DNA of 64,000 nt from Brachycybe producta (GCA_036925085.1 JAUPFP010000078.1:124001-188000), one strand, 5' to 3'. Shown: positions 30,410-41,884, numbered from the stretch's first letter. The notes: generated by a model not told the origin, from the letters alone. A program made the numbers and translations.

Positions 30410-31015
30410 AATTTGCGATTGTGGATTTTGGTGTGTGACACTACATTTCTTGTGTGTGCTTGTGACACTTGTTTGTCTTGTATGCATATGATAATGTCAT
30501 ATGCCGGCACACTTGTGTGTCGTGCTTGTGACACTACTGTATATTGTGTGTCACACTGTGTCGTGTTTGTGACATTGTGTCGTGCTTGTGACAACTTGTA
30601 TTTTTGACACTCGTGTTTGTGACACTCTTGTGTCTTGTTTGTGACACTTGTTTTATCTTGTATGCATGTGATACTGTCATATGCCGGCACTCTTGTGTGT
30701 CTTGCTAGTGGCACTACAGTATATCGTGTGTGACACTGTGGTCTGTTTGTGACACTGTCGTGTTTGTGACACTGTTTCGTGTTTGTGACACTGTCGTGTT
30801 TGTGACACTGTGTCGTGCTTGTGACAAGTTGTGTTTGTGACACTTGTGTCTTGTATGTGGCAATGTGTCATGTTTGTGACACTCTTATTTTATTAGTGAC
30901 ACTGTGTCATATGCATGTGACACTACATTTCTTGTATTTCTGTGTTTTGTTTTGTTTTGCTTGCGACACATGAACGTCGTCTTTGACACTTTGACAGTGT
31001 TTTGTTTGAAACACA
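30410..31015. repeat. 19-20 bp minisatellite, unit TTTGTGACACTGTGTCGTG
   Basis: Tandem units with longer duplicated segments (CTTGTATGCATRTGAT and GTCATATGCCGGCAC occur near 30478 and 30658, about 180 bp apart). In reverse complement the unit (CAGTGTCACAAACACGACA) resembles the 11.3-12.6 kb unit (CAGTGACACAAGACAAACA). Confidence 0.85.
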
Positions 31016-31524
31016 CAGCATGTCTTCTAAAATAGCTTCTATATTTCCTGTTCTGTATAAGAAATCATAAACAGAGACATAACAGAAGAAGAAGAAGAAG
31101 AAAATAACATAAGCACAGAAAACATGTTAAGAGAACCGCATTTAACATGCACACAATTTGAAATAAACACACCCTCAACACACAGATACAGATCGAAATC
31201 CAAACTTTGTGCAAAATGAACAAACACAAAATGAAAACGAATTAATCCTAAATCTCTTGAGTAGAAAGAAGAGAAAATGTATGGATTGCAAATGAAATGA
31301 AGCTGAAAGAAAATGAAACACAGATTCACAGAGAGAGAGAGAGAGAGAGAAAGTGTCTTCCTTTTTCCCTTCATTTTTCTATTCAAAGTGCAATTGGAAC
31401 CAAACTTAATGAGAGAAAAAAGCCTCTAACAGTACCTCAAGGACCAAATACAATAAGGGAAACTTAAAACTTTTAAACCCTCAGAACAGAGGTTACAACA
31501 TAGAAAAATTTCTTGTTTTATTCA
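31016..31524. other. Spacer
   Basis: Short GAA and GA microsatellites (31087, 31330) and a family F fragment near 31470. No gene recognised. Confidence 0.4.
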
Positions 31525-31748
31525 TTAAGGTTGCTTTATTGATATTCAGTTTGCTTTCGTCCCTCCAGATGTCACCACTGCAGTGGCTATAATGGCTCCA
31601 TAGACGTTTTTTTGTTGTTGTTCCGCTACCCTTCTAGTTTCTAAAAAAAACTTAAAATTTCTTCTTAGTGGTTACTATTCTGAAACACAGAATAATCAGA
31701 GCTCAGAAATTGAAAGTGTTTTAGAAACTAGATGGGTAACTCAGTCAC
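31525..31748. mobile_element. Family D left end joined to family C arm (copy 3)
   Basis: TTAA then GGTTGCTTTATTGATATTCA, CACTGCAGTGGCTATAATGG and CCATAGACGTTTTTTTGTTG. It breaks off at 31620 into a family C right end (TACCCTTCTAGTTTCT) and then a left end (AACTAGATGGGTAACTCAGT). Confidence 0.65.
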
Positions 31749-32313
31749 TTAAGGTGGCTTTATAGATATTTATTTTGTTTTTGTATCACCAGATGGCGCT
31801 ACTGCAGTGGCTAATGATATATGCTCCATAGACGTTTTTTTATTGTAAAATTTGGACGCAAAAACGTGAAGCGAACGTTTTTTTTTTTTTTGAGAAACAA
31901 CATGATGAAAAAATTCAAATTGTTTTCAAAACTAGAATGGTAAAAAAATTATGTTAAAAGTTTTTTCAAAACATTCAAAAAATTTTACAAAATAAACAAT
32001 TTCATAGTTCAGTTTGAAAAATGATACGTTTTTTTTTTTACCAAACTGGTCATAAAAAGTTTATTTTGAAAGATATCATCATTTAAAAAAACGTTTAGCA
32101 TTATCACCAACTATTCTAGTTTCTAAAACAGCTTTGAATTTTTATCGTAATGTTTTTTTTTTCTGAAAAATGTTCGCTTGAAAAATAGAAATTTTCTCAA
32201 AATCGCAGATGGAAAGGGGAGAAGAGAGACCTCACTATAGAACATACATTCCACTGCAGTGGCGCCATCTGGAAGGACGAAAAACAAAATAAATATCTAT
32301 AAAACCACCTAAA
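31749..32313. mobile_element. Family D palindromic MITE (copy 4)
   Basis: TTAA then GGTGGCTTTATAGATATTTA; right end AAATATCTATAAAACCACCT followed by AAA. Interior CACTGCAGTGGC occurs on the left and its partner CCACTGCAGTGGCGCCATCT on the right. About 557 bp, with C-like core. Same layout as copies 2, 5 and 7. Confidence 0.85.
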
Positions 32314-32875
32314 CCTTGAATTGGATTTTTTCTATGTTGGAACCCTGCTTAGAGGATTCAAGTTTTAAGTTCCAAAATGACTTGCAGATTTAAATAAAAT
32401 AGGATTTTGTTTTTGTTGATAAATTTAATTTTGGTTTTGGATGAAAAAAAAAGTCATTTTTTTTGTGCAAATGTCATGTTGTATTTTGAACAATATCAGA
32501 ATTAATCTTCATGTTTGCCATAAAATTACTCAAATTTCCACTTTAAAAGTAACAAGAAAGTTGCATTAACACTTCACAAAATAATCTTCTCTCTTAAATC
32601 TCTTTTCTTATTTGTTTGAAAACTAGAAAGGGCTATTTTTTTCTGTTGTTGTTTAAGTCTTTATTTGTCTGACTAATCATTTTTTCTTTTACAAACTTCA
32701 CTTTAATAAAAGTGCTGAAAAAATTGGTCAAAAATGAAACCTTAGTGAAAAATAAACAATATATTTAAAAAAAAATTGTTTTCTTTGGGTTTTGAGAAAT
32801 TTTTGCTTTGACAAAGTTGTGCCGAGAAGCATCTTATATAAGAAATTCAAGGGGTAGCTAATATTACAGGCATCT
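32314..32875. other. AT-rich spacer with family F fragment
   Basis: Family F arm at 32335-32365 (AACCCTGCTTAGAGG and TTCAAGTTTTAAGTTCC); otherwise nothing recognised. Confidence 0.45.
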
Positions 32876-33059
32876 GTAGACAGCAACCGAATTTATTTGG
32901 CTCCGCCCTTTTATGAGCGTCAGACCAAATATCAACCAATTAGAAATTGAAAAGGGCGGGGCATGTGACATCAGACCCAGTAACAAACTAATTAGAAACT
33001 GATGACGCTCATAAAAGGGCGGAGCCAAAGAAATTTTGAAGCTGTCTACAGATGCCTGT
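32876..33059. mobile_element. Family B MITE (copy 5)
   Basis: ACAGGCATCTGTAGACAGCA to GCTGTCTACAGATGCCTGT, with GGCTCCGCCCTTTTATGAGC and complement inside. The central part is inverted relative to the 15.6 kb copies. Confidence 0.85.
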
Positions 33060-33139
33060 GGTAAAAAAAAGAGGACTGACGATATCTTTCAAAATAAACT
33101 TTTTTAAGCAAGTCACGCCTACTACGAGTCGTACATTGG

Positions 33140-33485
33140 AGTGTTAAGAAATGCAAGTAAATCATTTATTTTGTGCGTGTAGCGTTAGATGGCGCCACTA
33201 GCCCTCCCATAGAAATGTACTGACTGACTTCCTTTTTTTCTGCACGTGGACAAACGTTTACTTACGTCATCGCTATTTCTCAACACGTGCTCTCTTCATT
33301 TACTGTATATTATGTTCTGAGGTAAATTTGTCACGTGCTCCGATAATTAAGGTTGTTTTGGAAGCTTTTAGAAGCTAAAAGGGTGCATTCGATTTCAACT
33401 AATTGGCACGTGGGAGTTGGCTACCTATTGAGGTTGCAAGCGCCATCTACCGTGCATTTACACAAGTATTTTTCTATGGAGCCCT
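33140..33485. repeat. Family E element (copy 2)
   Basis: AGATGGCGCCACTAGCCC, then TCTGCACGTGGACAAACG, TACGTCATCGCTATTTCT, AACACGTGCTC, GTCACGTGCTCCGATAATTA, and TTGGCACGTGGGAGTTGG. Four CACGTG motifs lie within about 200 bp. Arms with CACGTG are partly inverted. Confidence 0.75.
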
Positions 33486-33491
33486 ATTAAG

Positions 33492-33686
33492 ACAGGCAAG
33501 TGTGCACAGCAATAAAATTTTGTTGGCTCCGCCCTTTTATGAGCGTCATCAATTTCTAATTGGTTTGTTACTGGGTCTGATGTAACATGCCCCGCCTTTT
33601 TTTAATTTTAAATTATTTGATATTTGGTCTGACGCTCATAAAAGGGCGGAGCCAACAAAATTTTATTGCTGGGCACACTTGCCTGT
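33492..33686. mobile_element. Family B variant MITE (copy 6)
   Basis: Ends ACAGGCAAGTGTGCACAGCA and TGCTGGGCACACTTGCCTGT, but the same interior (GGCTCCGCCCTTTTATGAGC). Flanks CTATTAAG and CTCTTTAAG are a possible imperfect target duplication. Confidence 0.8.
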
Positions 33687-34137
33687 CTCTTTAAGTCGTT
33701 TCTATAACATTGAATAATTGAAAAGTTTTGTCCTAAAATCTTATACAAGGTTGAAGGTTGTGATTGAAAAATAAAGAGGTTTGGTTGACAGCTAATTTTC
33801 GTAAAAATGTTTCAAAATGAAAGATTGTTTTCTTCTGAATCTCTCTCTGAACAAAACAAAAACGAAATCTCTCTCTCTCTCTCTCTGGAGAGTGATTAAT
33901 ACATTTTGCCTTACATGGTTATTATTTACTGTCACACAAAAAAAATACATAAACCTTTTTTATCTTTCGCCTTTCTAGTCTCTAATTATGTTTTTTTTTT
34001 GTGCGTTGACATAAAACATTTGGCCCCAAAAGAGAGAAAATTTGGGTGGCTGTGAAAAACAACCGATAAAAATTATCTCTCCCCTTTTTTTAAAACTTGG
34101 AGGAGGAGAGTTGGAGAGAGAGAGAGAAGAAAAAAAC
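33687..34137. other. AT-rich spacer
   Basis: TC microsatellite near 33870; no gene recognised. Confidence 0.4.
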
Positions 34138-34338
34138 ACAGGCATTTAGAAATCGGGAAGAACTTGGTTCCGTCCTTTTTATGACGAACGGCAACTTCTA
34201 ATTGGTTGGTTATGTAGTCTGACGTCACATACTCCGCCCTTTTCGACGTCGAATCACACAACAAACCAATTAGAAGTTGTCTGTCGTAATAAAAAGGGCG
34301 AAGCCAACAGAAGTTCTTCCAGATTTCTAACTGCCTGT
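34138..34338. mobile_element. Family A MITE (copy 5)
   Basis: ACAGGCATTTAGAAATCGGG to ATTTCTAACTGCCTGT, with TGACGTCACATACTCCGCCC inside. About 201 bp. Confidence 0.85.
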
Positions 34339-34469
34339 GAAAACAGGTTGAAAGGTTTCTCTTTTGAAACATTTGGCGAAAAATTAACAGCCTCATTAAC
34401 AACCCATTATTTTTTTTGGTAGGTTATTATTTAAACAAGGTGCTTTAGGGCCCTCATACACTGGTTAAC

Positions 34470-34660
34470 AAAATTTAAGGCCAAAATTCAAGAAATTTAG
34501 CATTTAAACTTCAACTTTGAACTTTCTCAGCCGTGAGTTCCAACTTGGCTTGCCTTCTGGCTGTCATTCTTTGTGGAGGACAGTCCTCCATTCGGAAATT
34601 TCTTCCTTATTGAGGACTGTCCTCCACAAAGGAGGGCGGATGGCAAGCCTAGTTTCAACC
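34470..34660. repeat. Family F fragment and a GGAGGACAG hairpin
   Basis: F arm at 34475-34545. Then an inverted repeat 34545-34650: CTTTGTGGAGGACAGTCCTC and GAGGACTGTCCTCCACAAAG around a 35-nt loop, with outer arms GGCTTGCC / GGCAAGCC. A small MITE-like hairpin. Confidence 0.65.
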
Positions 34661-34953
34661 CACAGAAAAACACGTTTTTACTAGAGGTGGGGACGATTCC
34701 TAAATTTTCTCGAATCCGAATCCTAAAAGGTTCTCGAATTCTTCGTATAAGAATTCTATATTATTCATTAATAAAATACAAATAAACGAAATAATATTAA
34801 ATATTACATTAGTAATAATTAAAAAAACACAGTGTGGCAGTCATTGGTTGTCATAAGGTGATATTCGTGATCCGGATACCACCGAAATTGAAACAATCGC
34901 TGGTTTTTTTGTTAGTGAATGCTTCTATTGGACGTCAATGGAGTTAATGCTAA

Positions 34954-35735
34954 TGTGACACCCTGTAGTAACAGAAGGTGGAACACTTTGTCAAAAATTC
35001 CTTTTTGACAGTATGGCACCCCTTGGTGCACAGATGTGCAGACTTGGGTGGCCCGAATTCTGTGTGAATTCGTGGAACCCAGTCGGACCGTGAGAATTGG
35101 GAATAGAGTCCCAAAAATACCTTTCCTTTTTAGGTAATATCCCAAGCCCAGGGCAATGATTGGCCCAGTAGGTCAATCATTGAGCCCTGAGGTGACAGTT
35201 GCCCCTCCCAGGATACCGAACAAGTATGCCATGGGACTTACGTGTGAGGACAGTTCGATCTAGAGAATCGAAGAGAACAGACAGTTCAATACGGAAAATT
35301 GTTGAGTAAAGTCGAAGTCTGACTTAAGACAAGATCCATTTTATCGATTATGCAAAGTGCGAGATCACAATGTAAAGTGTGAAGTAAAGAGATTATATAT
35401 TTTTATCGACAACAAAGTGTTTTTGTGTTACATGAGTTTTCGAGTTACATGACCCAACCAACGGAATTTCCGACGGAGGAACTCGGAGAGTTTCTGAGTA
35501 CCTCCGCTTGGAACCTCCAAGTGACTCGAACGGACAGTGACATCGGCATCGTCAAGTACTGTACCGAAGGTTCCAAGAGAAACGAAGTCTCTTTGTGGGC
35601 TTCAAGAGGGATCTAGCCAATCGTAACGTATCAAATGTCGCAAGTGACTAAATCAAAGGAAACCGGGGCTGGTCCGCAGCCTGATCCACCCATCGTGGGC
35701 GAATCAAGAGGGCCAGCCACGTCATGCTAATTTTA
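34954..35735 (+). mobile_element. Possible LTR-element fragment (fossil)
   Basis: A TGTGACA...GTTACA segment of about 480 bp (34954-35432), less AT-rich than its surroundings, looks like a single LTR. It is followed by about 300 bp that could be the start of an internal region. No second LTR and no reverse transcriptase or capsid domain was recognised, so family and age are open. It looks broken and old. Confidence 0.3.
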
Positions 35736-35829
35736 TGAAAGTTTTTAACAGTTTTTAAGGTTTAGGATTCGAAAGACGAAAAAAGGCGTGAAGATTCGAG
35801 TTTTCGAATCTCTAATTTGCGATCTGTGT

Positions 35830-36100
35830 TCTGTTCATTCTTTTTTTTTTTCTAGTCTGAACCTACTCTTAAATTGATTTTAATTAGTTGCAATTCAGCT
35901 AAAATTAGGTAGCCTGAATGAAATATGGAGATGATTTTAGATCTGATGACATTTTTTCATAAGTGGTCCCCGGTTCAGAAGTTACGTAGCTAACAATACG
36001 TTTGAAATCCATCCATCCATCCAGTCGCATAAGACATTTGTTTGCTAAAACTCCTTAAAGAGCAACAAAGGTCGACATACAACAAAAAAAGCGAGAAATC
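35830..36100. repeat. Element P, inverted copy
   Basis: TGATTTTAGATCTGATGACA, ATCCATCCATCCAGTCGC and AGAGCAACAAAGGTCGACAT correspond, partly inverted, to the repeats at 8690-9120. Confidence 0.5.
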
Positions 36101-36598
36101 GATTAGGACCCCCTAATGATTATGATAATACATATGTAGCCTCCTCCTCCTATGTGGGTTCCATTTAAAATCAATAAATGGTACAAATATTTTGAGAGTT
36201 CCTTTTCATATGGGGGGGGGGTAACAAGTGCAGAGGGACACAATGGTATTTCAATGTCTAGACTTTGGGTCATCCAATAGGCAAAATGTATTGGTAAAAA
36301 TCATGTCAAGAAGCCAAAATAGTGGTATGCAAATTAGGAAAATGTGTTTTTTTTGGATCAACTTCTTAATTTAAATTCTATTCCCATAACTCTCCAGAAA
36401 AAACAACATCATTTCTCATCCTTTTTAAACCTTCTAGTTTTTTTTTGGGGCTGGGGGGGGGGGGGAGAGCGGGGTGGGGAGAATATCAGAATACGAATTG
36501 TGGATCAATTTTTTTTTTTGATAAATGACCTCTGCATAAATTTTACAAAATATAATATTGTATATTGTTCAGTTTTGATCAGGTTCCAAAAAAAAATG
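36101..36598. other. Spacer
   Basis: CTCCTCCTCCT and two G-runs (36212, 36450). No gene recognised. Confidence 0.4.
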
Positions 36599-36775
36599 GA
36601 CTTCAGTCAAATTTTGTTGGCCCCGCTTTTTTATGGGGGTCAGACTAAATAACAAACCAATTAGAAATTGAAAAAGGCGGAGCATGTGACGTCAGTCCAA
36701 ATAAAAAACTAATGAGAAATTGATGGCGCTCATAAAAGAGCGGAGCCAAAAAAATTTTACTGCTGGGCAGAGATG
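36599..36775. mobile_element. Family B variant MITE, worn (copy 7)
   Basis: CAAATTTTGTTGGCCCCGC to GCGGAGCCAAAAAAATTTTA with TGCTGGGCA at the right; termini partly lost. Most like copy 6. Confidence 0.65.
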
Positions 36776-36824
36776 AATGTATATATTGGTGGTAAAAAAA
36801 AGTGCAAAGTGAAGAGGAAATTAA

Positions 36825-37580
36825 CATTTAAAAACTAGAAGGGTAGTTCAATCGCCTATATATTGCATTGTTTTAGAAACTAGAAGGGCAGTTCAATCAC
36901 TTAAGTGTATTGTTTTTGAAACTAGAGGGGCAGGTCAATAATTTAAGCATATCATTTTAGAAACTAGAAGGGCAGATCAATAACTTAAGTGTACCGTTCT
37001 AGTTTATAACACTTCTCGAGTTCTGCCTGTTTTGTCGTTCATGAGCAAAATTAAGAGAAACTAGAAAGTGTGTTTTAGAAACTAGAAAGGTAGATCAATC
37101 ACTCGAGGCTATTTTTTCATGTTAATATATATCTTTCAAAATAAGCTTCTTGTTAAAAATGTTGTTCATAAAATGTTTATTTTGAAAGATATCAACATGA
37201 AAAGACCAATAAGTGATTAAGCTGCCCTTCTAGTTTCTAAAACACTTTCTAGGTTTTCTTTAAATGGTTTATGAACAGTTGATTTTCAAACTGATTAATT
37301 CTGTTTTTCAGATGAGCAATATGTGTTTTAGAAACTAGAAAAGCAACTCAATCACTTAACGGTGGTATTTTCATGTTGTTATCTTTCAAAATAAACTTTT
37401 TATAGACACAAAATTAAAAAATGTCATATGCATAAAGTTGGTTTATTTTAAAAACTAACATAAAACGTTTATTTTAAAAGATATCAAACAAGAAAATACG
37501 CTTTTAAGTGATTGAGAGACCCTTCTAGTTTCTAAAATAGTTTCTAGTTTTTTTCTTAATTTTTTTTGAAAGACAGAATA
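36825..37580. repeat. Array of family C copies
   Basis: Short direct units AACTAGAAGGGCAGATCAAT with CACTTAAGTGTATTGTTT (36830-37010), then two full palindromes at about 37035-37255 and 37320-37555 with ATATCTTTCAAAATAAGCTT cores. Confidence 0.8.
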
Positions 37581-37966
37581 ATCAAGACTTGAGTATGAAA
37601 AAAAACCATGTTAAAATAAAGTTCAGCTTAAAAACCTGACTTAAAACGAAAGAGTTAATAAGAGTTTATATTAAATTTAGCTTTCTTTATAAGCTTTAAG
37701 CTTTGTCTTTAAAGCTTAAAACAATGAAGTTTCTTTTGAATGTAAACAATAGAAAATAAATGATTAAACCCCTTTAAAGAAGACAAATATGTTGGTCTAT
37801 TGGATTGTGGGTAATAAGAATTAGGTGACAGCCGCCATTAATAGCCTCAAACACATTAGCTGTTTTTTATCTAAACATTAATCTTGTGGGCTTTAGAGGG
37901 TTTTTTTTTCTTTATACAGTATATGTAATGAAAAAAAGCTTTAAGCTTGTTTATTATTGATTAGTA
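37581..37966. other. AT-rich spacer
   Basis: A TTAAGCTTTAAAGCTTAAA-like symmetrical stretch near 37690; nothing else. Confidence 0.4.
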
Positions 37967-38285
37967 AGGGTTCGGATTTTTATGCAATATCGAGCAATAT
38001 GTTTCTCAATCTGTGGCCCCAAGTGCACAATTGTGAAGTAATCATCATCATTTGTAGAACAACTGCAATTATGCTTTTTCTAATAAAAAAAAGACTGGTT
38101 AGAGGCTAGATGTCTGGTTACAATCAGTTGTCATCTAGAAAGTTCTAGCCTCTAACCAGTCTTTTATGATTGAAATGATTGAAACAAAAAGTTGGTTTAT
38201 CTAAATTGAGTTATTTCAACAATTGGCAATTGGGCCACTGATTGAGAAACATTTGCTTGATATTTTGCATAAAAATCCGAACCCT
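37967..38285. mobile_element. Family G palindromic MITE with nested H (copy 2)
   Basis: AGGGTTCGGATTTTTATGCA to TGCATAAAAATCCGAACCCT, with GGTTAGAGGCTAGATG / TCTAGCCTCTAACC in the middle. Flanks ATTGATTAG and ATTGATGAG may be a decayed target duplication. Confidence 0.8.
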
Positions 38286-38511
38286 ATTGATGAGAGCTTT
38301 AAATGTTTTTTTTATCAAAATTAGTAAAAAAAGGACATTTATTTTATATTTCCGCATCACTTAATTTGATTTCTATTGTTTTTTTCTTGAATAATTAATT
38401 GGGTTTAAAAAACTTCATTGAAAACGACAAAATAATATATTTTGAATTTCATCATTTACTAAGAGGCTTAATAGATTAGCATTAATAGGATAAACAACTT
38501 TTTAAGGTGGC
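38286..38511. other. AT-rich spacer
   Basis: Nothing recognised. Confidence 0.4.
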
Positions 38512-39059
38512 TGAATAGATATTTATTTTGTTTTCATCCCCCAGATGGCGCCATTATATTCTGTAGGAAGCCTCTTCCCTCCAATTGCGGGTTTTGAAAG
38601 AGAATTTCTATTTTTTAAGCGAACGTTTTTCAGAAGAAACATTACGAAAAAATTCAAAGTGTTTTAAAAACTAGAATTGTTGGTGATAATGCTAAAAGTT
38701 TTTTTTAAGATGATATCTTTCAAAATAAACTTTTTATGGCAGTTTGAAAAAGAAGGCGAAAATAGTTTTTCATGAAAAGTCAACGGGAAAACCTAAAAAA
38801 AAAACGGTTCTAATTTTCAAACTGAGCTATAAAATTGTTTATTTTGTAAGATATTGTGATGAAAAAAACTTTTAGTTAACCCATTCTAGTTTTGAAAACA
38901 ATTTGAATTTTTCACGTAATTTTGTTTAAAAAAAAACGTTCGCTTGATGTTTTTGCGTCCAAATTTTACAAAAAAAACAACTATGGAGCATAGTATTAGC
39001 CACTGCAATGGCGCCACCCAGTGGGACAAAAGCAAAATGAATATCTAAAATCACCTTAA
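38512..39059. mobile_element. Family D palindromic MITE with TTAA on both sides (copy 5)
   Basis: TTAA (38512-38515), GGTGGCTGAATAGATATTTA ... GAATATCTAAAATCACC, TTAA (39056-39059). About 540 bp. The matched TTAA flanks are the target duplication expected of piggyBac-type (or Sola3-type) transposition; no transposase is encoded. Confidence 0.85.
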
Positions 39060-39260
39060 GTAGAAAATGAAAGCATTTTAGAAACTAGAAGGGTATCCCA
39101 AGCACATAACTGTATTTTCATGTTTGAAATCTTTCCTAATGAACTTTTTTTTATGTAAAAGAAAGTTTATTTTGAAAGATAAAAACATGAAAATATAGGC
39201 CTACTTAAGTGATTGAGTTACCCTTCTAGTTCCTAAAACACATTCAAATTTATCTTCATT
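39060..39260. repeat. Family C palindrome
   Basis: AACTAGAAGGGTATCCCAAG to GAGTTACCCTTCTAGTTCCT, ATCTTTCCTAATGAACTTT core. It starts directly after the TTAA of family D copy 5. Confidence 0.75.
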
Positions 39261-39345
39261 TTTTGCTCTTCTGAAAGGCGGAATAATCAAGAAGAGTTCA
39301 AAGGGTGACGTTTACATTTTAAAAGGGAATTTTGTGAACATATTG

Positions 39346-39956
39346 AGAGACATCTGTAGACAATTTCTATCCTATTTCTAACTGCCTGTTGAGAATTTCT
39401 TTGGCTCCGCCCTTTTATGAGCGTCACTGGGTCTGAAGTCACATGCCCCGCCCTTTTTATTTCTAATTGGTTGATATTTGGTCCGACGCTCATAAAAGGG
39501 CGGAGCCAAAGTAATTCTGAAGCTGTCTATAGAACAGGCAGTTAGAAATAGGAGAGAACTTCAATTGGCTCCGCCCTTGTTATGACGACCGGCAACTTCT
39601 AATTGGTTGGTTTAATGTAGTCTGACGTCACATGCTCCGCCCTTTTCAACGTCGAACCACACAACAAACCAATTAGAAGTTGCCGTTCTTCATAAAAAGG
39701 GCGGAGCCAACTTCTGTTCATCCCGTTTTCTAATTGCCTGTATCCAAAAAACCGGCAATTAGAAAACAGGATGAACAGAAGTTGACTCCGCCCTTTTTAT
39801 GACGACTGGCAACTTCTAATTGGTTGTTTATGTAGTCTGACGTCACATGCTCCGCCCTTTTCAACGTCGAACCACACAACAAACCAATTAGAAGTTGAAG
39901 GTCGTCATAACAAGGGCGGAGCTAACTGAAGTTCTTTCCTATTTTTAACTGCCTGT
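39346..39956. mobile_element. Family B copy fused to two family A copies
   Basis: B copy 8 (39346 to about 39532: GACATCTGTAGACAATTTC ... GCTGTCTATAGA) contains a stray family A end (CTATTTCTAACTGCCTGT) near its left end, and is followed without spacer by A copy 6 (39534-39741) and, 9 bp later, A copy 7 (39751-39956). The two A copies mix ends of two subtypes (TAGAAATAGG and TAGAAAACAGG). Confidence 0.8.
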
Positions 39957-40544
39957 GTCTGAATCTGAATAAATACTCTGCAAGCAGCTCAATTGGCCTG
40001 TGTCTATAGATGCCAAAAAGCGGCCATTTTGTTTTTAAAGATGGCGCCCTTCTTTTTTTTAATTTAGTCTTGTTTTCTTGTCGGTTTTTTATGCGGGTTT
40101 TCTTGTTTACTTTTTTTGATATTTGTTTACTTTTCTAGAAAGGGAAATAATTATATTTATCCAAAAAATTATTATTTATCCGAATATCAAACTTGACTTT
40201 TATTTAACCGATAAGAATATATTTAATAATGAAATATCATCTAATTTTCTAAACCAAATTATTTAGAAACAATTTGAATTTGTCATTAGGGGTTGCTATG
40301 TGATGCTTGAGAGAGAGACAGAGTCACATACACATAATTTTCATTAATTTTAGATTATTGTTAAAATTGACAAATAAAATTGATTTCTCAAAATATTAAT
40401 TAAAGAAAATGACAACAAAAATGCTGAATTTGCACAAAATATAAAATTTCATCTTTTTTTTTGTTATATAATTAGAAAATCATTCAAACATTATTTTCCA
40501 TTTGGCTGCCATTTCTATTGTTTATTATTAGATATATATGTCTT
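39957..40544. other. AT-rich spacer
   Basis: AT-rich; no gene or clear repeat recognised. Confidence 0.4.
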
Positions 40545-40925
40545 ACTGTCAATCTGCAGAATCAGTCAATCTGAAGATTGCCTGATTGCTAATCTGCTAA
40601 ACCATCAAACTGCTAGTGAATCTGCAAAATTCAAGATGTTGAATTTTGTGAGAATCACTAGCATATGGTGGTTGTTTTTGCAGATTTCCTAGGCAGTTAT
40701 CAGATTGACTGATTCCGCAGATTGTATTGTTTATTATATAGATTAGGCATCTTACTGTCAATCTGCGGAATGAAGTCAATCTGAAGATTGCCTGATTGCT
40801 AATCTGCAAAATCACAAAATTGCTAGTGAATCTGCAAAATTCAAGATGTTGAATTTTGTGAGATTCACTAGCATGTTGGTTGTTTTTGCAGATTGCCTAG
40901 GCAGTTTGCAGATTGACAGAAAGAT
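40545..40925. repeat. Tandem pair of palindromes (GTCAATCTGCAGAATCAGTC)
   Basis: Two near-identical copies (about 40547-40722 and 40750-40925), each with CAATCTGAAGATTGCCTGAT, GAATCTGCAAAATTCAAGAT, GTGAGAATCACTAGCAT and inverted GTTTTTGCAGATTTCCTAGG. Each copy is itself a palindrome. Confidence 0.8.
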
Positions 40926-41354
40926 ATATATATCTCTATGTTATTATTATATTGTTCAAAAGATAATAACGTTTTTTTTTCTAGCTCTGAATTCATAAAA
41001 TAAGATTAGAAAATTAATGTTATTTGATTGCATTTAGATTTGTAAACAAGATTAAAATTTCTCTGTGTATTTTGTATAATTTCTTAGGCATTTTGCAAAA
41101 AAAAACCTGTAATATTAGCTATGTTTTTAAATAATCATTATCATTACTAAAAAATACAAAAGGACTTTTATGCTAATTTGTTGTTTTGTAGGAAGTTTTT
41201 AATTAGGAAGCCATTTTTTTTTTTTGCAAATTATACAAATGAAGGAGAAACAATGGAACAATAGATTTATTCGAAAGTTAATCTGCATTCTGAAGCGGAT
41301 ATTAAAAATATACTGAAAGTGTTTTAGAAACTAGAAGGGTAACTGAATCACATA
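40926..41354. other. AT-rich spacer ending in a family C left end
   Basis: GAAAGTGTTTTAGAAACTAG then AAGGGTAACTGAATCAC at 41317-41352, whose matching right arm (41700-41850) lies beyond the family E copy: E appears inserted in C. Confidence 0.5.
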
Positions 41355-41655
41355 TTAAGAATTCAAGTAGATCATTTATTTTGTGTGTGAAGCATTAGAT
41401 GGCGCCACTAGCCCTCCTCCCATTAGAAATCTACTGACTGACTTCCTTTTTTTTTGTTGCACGTGGCAAACTTTTAATTGCGTCATCGCTATTTCTCTAC
41501 ACGTGCTTTTCTTCACTTATATTGTGTTCTGGGTGTAAGTTTGTCCACGTGCTCTGATAATTAAGGTTGTTTTGGACGCTTTTTTAGAGCTAAAAGGGTG
41601 CATTCGATTTCAACTAATTAGCACGTGTGGAGTTGGCCACCTATGGGGGGGTAGC
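41355..41655. repeat. Family E element (copy 3)
   Basis: AGATGGCGCCACTAGCCC, TGCACGTGGCAAACTTTT, GCGTCATCGCTATTTCTC, TACACGTGCTTTTCTTC, GTCCACGTGCTCTGATAATT and TAGCACGTGTGGAGTTGG. Closest to copy 2. Confidence 0.75.
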
Positions 41656-41884
41656 TTAAATTTACTATTCTACCTTTTAACAAACTTTTAAATTGTTATC
41701 TGTTCTAGAAATGACTTTAAATGTGAAAAATATAAACAGAAGGCCATTTTTAAACTGTCGTAAATTATTTAATTTGAAAGATATCTTAATTGAAAACAAA
41801 ATTAATCAATTTCTGTACTTTTTCAGTTTCTAAGAAACTTTGAAATTTTGTTTTCAGTTTTCAAATTAATTTTTGGGCGTCGAT
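41656..41884. repeat. Family C right-arm remnant
   Basis: TTTAATTTGAAAGATATCTT with TTTCTGTACTTTTTCAGTTT; diverged. Confidence 0.45.

Noticed and set aside
34912-35616. Short open frames on both strands read as a host gene.
   Set aside because: They overlap a segment that looks like a single LTR plus flank; no host domain was recognised. Kept only as a doubtful fossil.
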